Below, in pieces: positions 58,097 to 64,000 of a stretch of 64,000 bases of DNA. Within the stretch, counting starts at the first letter, position 1. The number at the start of each line of letters is the position of its first letter. The stretch spans positions 2,170,001-2,234,000 of the forward strand of contig NZ_JAPEMA010000001.1 in assembly GCF_026343185.1 (NCBI RefSeq), written 5' to 3'. Position numbers and translations under genes: made by a program. This DNA is from Streptomyces sp. NBC_00091 (lineage in GTDB: Bacteria; Actinomycetota; Actinomycetes; Streptomycetales; Streptomycetaceae). The notes under the pieces were generated by a model. That model was not told where the DNA came from and ran no database searches. It worked only from the letters and a program-made list of their open reading frames with translations.

Positions 58097-59335
58097 ATGC
58101 CCGTGGCCGTCTACATCCTCGGCCTGTCCGTCTTCGCGCTCGGCACCAGCGAATTCATGCTGTCCGGCCTGCTCCCACCCATCGCCGAGGACATGGGCGT
58201 CACCATCCCGCAGGCGGGCCTGCTGATATCCGCCTTCGCGATCGGCATGGTCGTCGGGGCCCCGCTGCTGGCCGTCGCCACCCTGCGCCTCCCGCGCCGC
58301 ACCACCCTCATCGCCCTCATCAGCGTCTTCGGCCTCGGCCAGGTCGCGGGCGCGCTGGCACCCTCGTACGAGCTCCTCTTCGCCTCCCGCGTGGTGTCGG
58401 CCCTCGCCTGCGCCGGCTTCTGGGCCGTCGGCGCGGCCGTCGCCATCGCGATGGTCGAGCGGGACCAGCGGGCCCGCGCCATGTCCGTCATGATCGGCGG
58501 CCTGTCCGTCGCCAACGTCCTCGGCGTCCCGGCCGGCGCCTTCCTCGGCGAGCAGTTCGGCTGGCGCTCCGCCTTCTGGTCGGTCGGCGTGGCCTCCGCC
58601 ATCGCCCTCGCGGGCATCCTGACGCTGATCCCGAAGATGCCGCTTCCCGCCGAGAAGCCCCGTCTCGGCCGTGAGCTGCGCATCTACCGCGACCGCCAGG
58701 TGTGGCTGTCCATCGCCGTCACCGCGCTGGCCGCGGGCGGCGTCTTCTGCGCCTTCAGCTACCTGTCGCCGCTGCTCACGGACGTGGCCGGGCTGGACTC
58801 GAAGTGGGTGCCGTGGGTCCTCGGCCTCTTCGGCGCCGGCGCGCTGATCGGCACCACCGTCGGCGGGCGGATCGCCGACGCGCACCTCTTCGGGGTGATG
58901 CTCTGGGGCATCACCGCCTCGACGGTCTTCCTCGCGGCGCTCACCGTGCTGGCCTCCAGCGCGGCGGCCGCGATCGCCCTGTCCTTCCTGCTCGGCTTCT
59001 CGGCGTTCTTCACCGCCCCGGCCCTCAACGCCCGGCTGTTCAACGTCGCCGGCGCCGCCCCCACCCTCGCCGGAGCCACCGCCACGGCCGCCTTCAACCT
59101 CGGCAACACCGGCGGCCCCTGGCTCGGCGGCACCGTCATCGACGCCGGATTCGGCTTCGCCTCCCCCGCCTGGGCGGGCGCCGCCATGACCCTCACCGCG
59201 ATCGCCCTCACGGTGCTCGCCCTCCGCCTGGACCGCCGTACGCCCCCGGCCACGACCCGCGTGATCGCCTCCTCGGCCGACACGCCCCGGGCCGCCGCCG
59301 CTGCGGAGGAGGAAGAGGAGGCGGTCAGCCGGTAG
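58097..59335 (+). CDS. Cmx/CmrA-type MFS drug exporter
   Basis: 412 residues from ATG 58097. In-frame ATGs at 58031 and 58064 would add a short basic tail; the chosen start gives the family-typical beginning VAVYILGLSVFALGTSEFML. Twelve helices; APSYELLFASRVVSALACAGFW and GGPWLGGTVIDAG are typical of the chloramphenicol-resistance (Cmx/Cml) subgroup of DHA1. The likely substrate is chloramphenicol or a similar antibiotic. The C-terminus ends in a poly-Glu run. A short hairpin CCAGGG/CCCTGG follows at once (59336-59354). Confidence 0.88.
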   Translation: MPVAVYILGLSVFALGTSEFMLSGLLPPIAEDMGVTIPQAGLLISAFAIGMVVGAPLLAVATLRLPRRTTLIALISVFGLGQVAGALAPSYELLFASRVVSALACAGFWAVGAAVAIAMVERDQRARAMSVMIGGLSVANVLGVPAGAFLGEQFGWRSAFWSVGVASAIALAGILTLIPKMPLPAEKPRLGRELRIYRDRQVWLSIAVTALAAGGVFCAFSYLSPLLTDVAGLDSKWVPWVLGLFGAGALIGTTVGGRIADAHLFGVMLWGITASTVFLAALTVLASSAAAAIALSFLLGFSAFFTAPALNARLFNVAGAAPTLAGATATAAFNLGNTGGPWLGGTVIDAGFGFASPAWAGAAMTLTAIALTVLALRLDRRTPPATTRVIASSADTPRAAAAAEEEEEAVSR

Positions 59336-59377
59336 CCAGGGCGTCAGTCCCTGGACCGCAGGACAAATGACGGCCGA

Positions 59378-59650
59378 TCAGACCACAGGCGGGCGGTTTT
59401 TCGGCCGTCTCAGGCCGGCCGCGGTGAGGCGGCGGACCAGTTCCTTGCTGCCGATCTCCACCGCGCCCGCCCCGACCGCGTCCGCGTAGCGGTGCTCGGG
59501 CAGGTCGTAGTGGTCCCGCTCGAAGGCTCGCGGCGGGCAGCCGATGCCCGCCGCGAAGGCGTGCAGCTCCTCGTACGAGACGTCGCTGACCAGGTGCGAC
59601 CACAGGCGGCCGTGCCCCGGCCAGACCGGCGGGTCGATGTACACCGTCAC
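59378..59650 (-). CDS. DUF4031 domain protein
   Basis: 90 residues from GTG 59650. It is the whole DUF4031 domain: VYIDPPVWPGHGRLWSHLVSD, YEELHAFAAGIG, FERDHYDLPEHRY (about 44-56, the His/Asp-rich signature) and SKELVRRLTAAGLR. Function unknown. It starts 7 bp after the stop of the next gene, forming a two-gene operon. The 41 bp beyond its 3' end hold no other gene. Confidence 0.88.
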   Translation of the reverse strand: MTVYIDPPVWPGHGRLWSHLVSDVSYEELHAFAAGIGCPPRAFERDHYDLPEHRYADAVGAGAVEIGSKELVRRLTAAGLRRPKNRPPVV

Positions 59651-59657
59651 CGGCCGC

Positions 59658-60035
59658 TCACCGGCCCGGGTGGAAGACGGGGCCGAGACCGCCCACCGCC
59701 GCCACCTTCACCCCGGCCTCGGAGCACACCCAGTGCGGGTCGGGCCCCAGCTCCGGCTCCACGTCCAGGGCGTGCGGCTCCCCGTGCACGCACACGGGGC
59801 ACATCGGCCAGCGCCCGTACTTCTCCAGCAGGGCGTCCTTCACGTCCTGCGCGACGAGTCCGGCAAGGTAGTCGACCCCCTCCGGCCACTGCTCCACCCA
59901 CCACCGGCGGTGCGTGACCGAATCCTCGACGAGGGAGACGACATCGGCATCGGCGACCTCACCGGCGGCGAGATCGGCGAGAACGAGTGCACGGGCGACA
60001 TGCAGCGCCTGTTCCAGGGGGGTCGCGTGGTCCAT
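59658..60035 (-). CDS. Hypothetical protein with CxxC, operon partner of DUF4031
   Basis: 125 residues from ATG 60035. Helical N-terminal half with EDSVTHRRWWVEQWPEGVDY, then MCPVCVHGEPHALD and a later Cys in PHWVCSEAG. The Cys set CPVC...C may bind zinc. I do not recognise the family. The start codon lies 10 bp from the right end of the TnpB element, so the element inserted directly upstream of this gene and its promoter may lie in element DNA. Confidence 0.75.
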   Translation of the reverse strand: MDHATPLEQALHVARALVLADLAAGEVADADVVSLVEDSVTHRRWWVEQWPEGVDYLAGLVAQDVKDALLEKYGRWPMCPVCVHGEPHALDVEPELGPDPHWVCSEAGVKVAAVGGLGPVFHPGR

Positions 60036-60044
60036 GGGGCCATT

Positions 60045-60180
60045 TTGACTCCTCTCCGCCCATAAAGGGAGGGGATGCCTGGCTCACGCTGCCCGGCGGA
60101 CCGGCGGTCCGTCTGGTCTTCCGCGATCAGCGCCAGCCGGGTTGAGACCAGCCCGGACCAACATCACACGTGCGGAGTTC
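60045..60180 (-). ncRNA. Predicted omega RNA (reRNA) scaffold of TnpB
   Basis: By analogy with studied TnpB elements, the guide RNA scaffold overlaps the 3' end of tnpB and runs to the right end. Here it would include the hairpins CGGACC/GGTCCG (60097-60111) and the end hairpin (60054-60074). Guide sequence would begin at 60044 on the minus strand, reading into the neighbouring gene's start (AATGGCCCCATGGACC). Exact borders are inferred. Confidence 0.4.
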
Positions 60181-61286
60181 TTGTCCCTGGGGAAGACGGC
60201 TCCGCACGCGGTGCAGGTGTAGGTACGTTCCGACAGCGGGAGTGCGTGCTTGGTTCTCGCTCCGCACCGTCCGCAGTCCATGGTCGTGTGTGCCGGATCC
60301 ACAAGGTGGAGGACCCGGCCGTGCTTGCGTGCCATGTTGATCAGCTCATGCTTGGTGGCGGAGATGGCAGCGTCGGACGCCTTGCGCGCCATGGTCGACT
60401 TCGCCAGGAACTTCGGCCGGAAGTCCTCCACGGCGAGCTGGTCGAAGTCCCTCACGACCTGCTTGGCCCACTTGCGGGCGGTGTCCTGGCGCTGCCGGGC
60501 GATCTTCTTGTGCTCCTTCCCGGCCTGCCTTTTCGCCCTCCGGTAGCCCTTCGAGGCGGCCTGGCCACGTTTGGGCTTCCGGCGGGCCATCATCCGCTGG
60601 TAGCGGGCCAGCTTTCCGGCCGCCTTCCTGCCGTGCTCAGGATGCGGGAGATCGTGTCCGTCGCTGGTTGTGGTCGCGGTCTCCTTCACGCCCCAGTCGA
60701 CACCGATCACCGCCCCAGTCGGGGGGAGCGGCTGCACCTCCGCCTGGACTGCGAAGGAGGCGTACCAGTGCCCGAGCTCGTCGCGGTAGACACGGACACT
60801 GGACGGCTCGGAGGGCAGCTCACGCGACCACACCACCGTCAGAACGATGCCACCCGCCAGGTGCAGGCGGCCGCCCTTCAACCGGAAATTTCGGCGCGTG
60901 TAATTCAGCGACGGGCGGGCCACGCCCTTCTGCTTGAAGCCGGGCATCCCGGCCCGCCGCCGCATCGGCAGTCGATCCTTGATGTCCTTCAAGCTCTTGG
61001 CACGGGACTTCGCGAAGTCCTGGACGGCCTGCTGCTGCGGCACCCTGGCGCCCTCGCGCAGCCACGTGTGCTCGCAGCGCCAGCCAGTCAGCATCCTGTC
61101 CAGCCGGGCCGCGCCACACTCCTCCCCGGCCTTGCGCGCCGCCCGGGATTCGGCAACGCACTGATTCCACACCCACCGGCCCCGGTCCCATTCCGACAGC
61201 AGACCCGCCAACGCAGTGGACGACACACGAAGCCGGAAGGTGTACCGGGCGCGCCCGGCTTCTCCGGGCTTCGTCAATGCCACCAT
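60084..61286 (-). CDS. tnpB: RNA-guided endonuclease TnpB (OrfB)
   Basis: 400 residues from ATG 61286. All RuvC acidic residues are present: Asp197 (VIGVDWGVKET), Glu287 (LAVEDFRPK) and Asp368 (PRDKNSARVML). The zinc finger has CGRC (338-341) and CTAC (358-361). The N-terminal wedge region is intact (FKQKGVARPSLNYTRRNF). The protein should cut DNA next to a TAM under RNA guidance. With no tnpA in the window it must rely on a transposase elsewhere or act as a homing/maintenance nuclease. The gene is not degraded, unlike the IS5 element at 18 kb. Confidence 0.92.
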   Translation of the reverse strand: MVALTKPGEAGRARYTFRLRVSSTALAGLLSEWDRGRWVWNQCVAESRAARKAGEECGAARLDRMLTGWRCEHTWLREGARVPQQQAVQDFAKSRAKSLKDIKDRLPMRRRAGMPGFKQKGVARPSLNYTRRNFRLKGGRLHLAGGIVLTVVWSRELPSEPSSVRVYRDELGHWYASFAVQAEVQPLPPTGAVIGVDWGVKETATTTSDGHDLPHPEHGRKAAGKLARYQRMMARRKPKRGQAASKGYRRAKRQAGKEHKKIARQRQDTARKWAKQVVRDFDQLAVEDFRPKFLAKSTMARKASDAAISATKHELINMARKHGRVLHLVDPAHTTMDCGRCGARTKHALPLSERTYTCTACGAVFPRDKNSARVMLVRAGLNPAGADRGRPDGPPVRRAA

Positions 61287-61439
61287 GACGCCAACGTAAG
61301 AGCCGTAGCCCGCTGCCCTCCCGGAATCCCCGACACCCCACACGAACGAGTGAGCGACCGCACGCACCAACGGCGGTCCGTCAACTCCGCAACCCTTCAT
61401 CTCCTATGCCCCCCCCCACAGCCACGGGAGCCCCCGTCC

Positions 61440-62363
61440 ATGACTGCGTACGCCGCCCTCCGCGCCCAGCTCGACACCCTGACCACCGAGGCCTTCCGCC
61501 CCGAGCTGGCCGGGATCGACCGGCTCTCCACCCTCGAGATCGCCCGCGTCATGAACGCCGAGGACGCCACCGTCCCCGCCGCCGTCGCCGCGCAGCTGGA
61601 GCCGATCGCCGCCGCCGTCGACGCCATCGCCGAGCGGATGGCCCGCGGCGGCCGGCTGGTCTACGCGGGCGCGGGCACCGCCGGACGCCTCGGGGTGCTG
61701 GACGCCAGCGAGTGCCCGCCCACCTTCAACACCGACCCGGCGCAGGTCGTCGGCCTGATCGCGGGCGGGCCCGAGGCCATGGTCAGGGCCGTCGAGGGCG
61801 CCGAGGACTCCCGGGAGCTGGCCGCCGCCGACCTCACCGCGCTCGCCCTGACCGCCGACGACACCGTGATCGGCGTGTCCGCCTCCGGCCGCACCCCGTA
61901 CGCGGTCGGCGCGGTCGAGTTCGCCCGTACGCGCGGCGCGCTCACCGTCGGCCTGTCCTGCAACGCCGGCTCCGCCCTCGCCGCGGCCGCCGAGCACGGC
62001 ATCGAGGTGGTCGTCGGCCCCGAACTCCTCACCGGCTCCACCCGCCTGAAGGCCGGCACCGCGCAGAAGCTCGTACTGAACCTCGTCTCGACCGTCACGA
62101 TGATCCGCCTCGGCAAGACGTACGGGAACCTCATGGTCGACGTACGCGCCTCCAACGAGAAGCTGCGCGCCCGCTCCCGCCGCATCGTCGCGCTGGCCAC
62201 CGGCGCCGGCGACACGGAGATCGAGGCCGCGCTCACCGCCACCGGCGGCGAGGTGAAGGACGCCGTTCTCGTGATCCTCGGCGGCGTCGACGGCCCCGAG
62301 GCCGCCCGCCTGCTCGCCGGCTCCCGGGGCCACCTCCGCGCGGCCCTCGAACAGACCCGGTAG
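61440..62363 (+). CDS. murQ: N-acetylmuramic acid 6-phosphate etherase
   Basis: 307 residues from ATG 61440. It removes the lactyl ether of MurNAc-6-P giving GlcNAc-6-P and D-lactate. SIS-domain features: GRLVYAGAGTAGRLGVLDASE (split over about 66-86), the catalytic Glu in DASECPPTF, SGRTPYAVGAVEFAR, and KAGTAQKLVLNLVST (about 203-217). C-terminal UBA-like helices follow. It forms a pair with the PTS permease 47 bp downstream. The lactate product could feed a D-lactate dehydrogenase-like enzyme such as the one at 7.4-10.1 kb. The TnpB element inserted 56 bp upstream may have altered its promoter. Confidence 0.95.
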   Translation: MTAYAALRAQLDTLTTEAFRPELAGIDRLSTLEIARVMNAEDATVPAAVAAQLEPIAAAVDAIAERMARGGRLVYAGAGTAGRLGVLDASECPPTFNTDPAQVVGLIAGGPEAMVRAVEGAEDSRELAAADLTALALTADDTVIGVSASGRTPYAVGAVEFARTRGALTVGLSCNAGSALAAAAEHGIEVVVGPELLTGSTRLKAGTAQKLVLNLVSTVTMIRLGKTYGNLMVDVRASNEKLRARSRRIVALATGAGDTEIEAALTATGGEVKDAVLVILGGVDGPEAARLLAGSRGHLRAALEQTR

Positions 62364-62410
62364 CCCGAAGCCCTCAGACCGCCCGCATCCCCCCGACGCA
62401 AGGCGACCAC

Positions 62411-63931
62411 ATGTCCGACCACACGTCCTCTGACAAGAACCGCGCCACAGCCGCCGCGATCCTCCCCCTGGTCGGCGGCCCGGACAACATCGGCTCCATC
62501 GCGCACTGCATGACCCGCCTGCGGATCGGCCTGCACGACCGCTCCCTGGTGCGGGACGAGGCCCTGAAGGCGGTCCCGGGGGTCCTGGGGGTGGTCGAGG
62601 ACGACACGTACCAGATCGTGCTGGGCCCGGGCGCCGTCGCCCGCGTCACGCCCGAGTTCGAGGCGCTGGTCGAGGAGGGCCGCGCGGCCGCGCGGACGGC
62701 GGTCACCGCCGACGGCCTCGCCGCGCGGGGCGCCGCGCTGAAGGAGGCGCAGAAGACGCGGAACTCCACCCCCTTCAAGCTGTTCCTGCGCCGCATCGCG
62801 AACATCTTCGTCCCGCTGATCCCCGCCCTCATCGGCTGCGGGGTCATCGCGGGCCTGAACGGCCTGCTCACCAACCTCGGCTGGCTCCCGGCCGTGGTCC
62901 CCGCCCTCGCGGCGATCGCCTCCGGCTTCATGTCCCTGATCGCGGTCTTCGTCGGCTACAACACCGCCAAGGAGTTCGGCGGCACCCCGGTCCTCGGCGG
63001 GGCGGTCGCCGCGATCATCGTCTTCCCGGGGGTCTCCCGGATCGACGCCTTCGGCGAGCACCTCTCCCCCGGCCAGGGCGGGGTCCTCGGCGCGCTCGCC
63101 GCGGCCCTCCTCGCCGTCCAGGTGGAGAGGTGGTGCCGCAAGTGGGTCCCCGGGACCCTGGACGTGCTGGTCACCCCGACCCTCACGGTCCTCGTCGCCG
63201 GCCTGGTCACCCTCTTCGGCCTGATGTTCCTCGCCGGTGAGGTCTCCACCGCCATCGGCAGCTTCGCCAACGCGCTCCTGGCCACCGGCGGCGCCGTCGC
63301 CGGGCTGATCCTCGGCGGGCTCTTCCTGCCCCTGGTGATGCTCGGCCTGCACCAGGCCCTGATCCCCATCCACACCACCCTCATCGAGCAGTCCGGCTAC
63401 ACGGTCCTGCTGCCCATCCTCGCCATGGCGGGCGCGGGCCAGGTCGGCGCGGCCCTCGCCGTCTACTGCCGCCTCCCGCGCAACGGCTCGATCCGCACCA
63501 CCATCAAGTCCGCGCTCCCGGCCGGCTTCCTGGGCGTGGGCGAGCCCCTGATCTACGGCGTCTCCCTCCCCCTGGGCCGTCCCTTCATCACCGCCTGCGT
63601 CGGCGGGGCGGCCGGCGGGGCCTTCGTGGGCCTGTTCAACCAGCTGGGCGTGGCCTTCGGTTCCACCGCCATCGGCCCCTCGGGCTGGGCGCTGTTCCCG
63701 CTGCTGGACGGGAAGGCGGGCATGGGCCTGACCATCGGCATCTACGGGGGCGGCCTCGCGGTGGGCTACCTGACCGGCTTCGCCGCGACGTACTTCTTCG
63801 GCTTCACGAAGCTTCTCTGCACTTCACTCAATCGGGAGGAGGGCGACGAGGAGCTGACGGCGGAAAGCACCGCCGACACCCCGAGTACCGCCTCGCCTGC
63901 CACCGAGGAAGTAGCCGTACCTGTCCGCTGA
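62411..63931 (+). CDS. PTS EIIBC permease, MurNAc-type (MurP-like)
   Basis: 506 residues from ATG 62411. The EIIB domain is N-terminal: the phosphorylated Cys33 is in IGSIAHCMTRLRIGL. After a linker, the EIIC domain has about 10 transmembrane helices with NIFVPLIPALIGCGVIAGL, GYNTAKEFGG and GVGEPLIYGVSLPLGRPF (the substrate-site signature with GEP). No EIIA domain is fused, so phosphate must come from a separate EIIA (Crr-like). With murQ next door the substrate is most likely N-acetylmuramic acid from cell-wall turnover. The last 35 residues are acidic and Thr/Ser-rich. Confidence 0.92.
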   Translation: MSDHTSSDKNRATAAAILPLVGGPDNIGSIAHCMTRLRIGLHDRSLVRDEALKAVPGVLGVVEDDTYQIVLGPGAVARVTPEFEALVEEGRAAARTAVTADGLAARGAALKEAQKTRNSTPFKLFLRRIANIFVPLIPALIGCGVIAGLNGLLTNLGWLPAVVPALAAIASGFMSLIAVFVGYNTAKEFGGTPVLGGAVAAIIVFPGVSRIDAFGEHLSPGQGGVLGALAAALLAVQVERWCRKWVPGTLDVLVTPTLTVLVAGLVTLFGLMFLAGEVSTAIGSFANALLATGGAVAGLILGGLFLPLVMLGLHQALIPIHTTLIEQSGYTVLLPILAMAGAGQVGAALAVYCRLPRNGSIRTTIKSALPAGFLGVGEPLIYGVSLPLGRPFITACVGGAAGGAFVGLFNQLGVAFGSTAIGPSGWALFPLLDGKAGMGLTIGIYGGGLAVGYLTGFAATYFFGFTKLLCTSLNREEGDEELTAESTADTPSTASPATEEVAVPVR

Positions 63932-64000
63932 TGCCGAGCGGAGGCCGCCGGGCCGTCGTCCATGGCGATGACCTGGCGGCCGAACCTGTCAGAACGGCAG
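63932..64000. other. Window end, no feature seen
   Basis: 69 bp after the PTS stop, without a hairpin or start of a recognisable gene. Confidence 0.6.

Larger units (their letters stand above)
60045..61379 (-). mobile_element. TnpB-only IS200/IS605-type element
   Basis: The 5' (left) end is next to TTGAC (61380-61384 on the minus strand), a TAM-like tetra/pentamer of this superfamily, followed at once by the hairpin GACCGC / GCGGTC (61356-61378). The 3' (right) end has an imperfect hairpin (60054-60074; CTCC-g-CCC with GGG-a-GGGG) followed by TCAA, the cleavage-type sequence. No tnpA is present. About 1335 bp. Confidence 0.65.

Overview
The window is a stretch of high-GC actinobacterial chromosome, almost certainly Streptomyces or a close relative. 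The support is: pervasive G/C at third codon positions; GTG and TTG starts; many probable leaderless genes (a TANNNT box about 6-8 nt before the start codon); the futalosine menaquinone genes mqnB and mqnD; and actinobacterial families such as DUF3027, DUF2771, DUF2530, a HelR/HelD-type RNA polymerase recycling ATPase, a bacterial XPB helicase and a sacsin-like GHKL ATPase. I saw no rRNA, tRNA or CRISPR array.

Layout. 1-2.1 kb: tail of an accessory operon with a helix-turn-helix protein and a TIR/deoxyribosyltransferase-like predicted effector. 2.3-11.4 kb: core metabolism (CocE-type hydrolase, alpha/beta hydrolase, NAD+ synthetase nadE, EamA exporter, a D-lactate-dehydrogenase-like FAD/Fe-S protein, serC). 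11.5-14.7 kb: sacsin-like GHKL ATPase. 14.7-18.7 kb: an accessory cassette of a HEPN-like gene translationally coupled to a large protein with two P-loop domains (ParA-like KGGVGR variant plus a second NTPase), followed by a decayed IS5-family element with a visible TA target duplication. 18.7-41.7 kb: mainly chromosomal genes (P-type ATPase, purine permease, MarR-MFS pair, ddaH, NDH-2-like oxidoreductase, flotillin with a small partner, mqnB-mqnD, cold-shock protein). 41.9-44.4 kb: a GT1 glycosyltransferase bracketed by inverted arrays of a modular repeat. 44.4-57 kb: information-processing genes (Helicase_C_3/WYL-like protein, XPB, HelR), a MerR-GNAT fusion and cutC. 57-64 kb: HD protein, Cmx-type exporter, a TnpB-only IS200/IS605-type element, and murQ with its PTS permease for N-acetylmuramic acid.

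The most unusual feature is a two-module repeat. Module A (about 80-100 bp, eight clear copies plus a degenerate one) and module B (about 280 bp, three copies) bracket both nadE and the glycosyltransferase in the same inverted arrangement. Module B holds a 55-nt core, identical in all three copies, whose inverted repeats predict a four-way junction with no unpaired junction bases. Second is the HEPN/dual-ATPase pair, which has the form of an uncharacterised conflict or defence module. Third is the TnpB element, whose ends, catalytic residues and candidate guide sequence can all be read directly.

Functional links: mqnB and mqnD act in menaquinone synthesis, which would supply the quinone for the NDH-2-like enzyme; murQ and the PTS permease together take up and split MurNAc-6-P; MarR probably represses itself and its MFS exporter through a palindrome over the promoter; the Helicase_C_3 protein and XPB are a recurrent actinobacterial neighbourhood.
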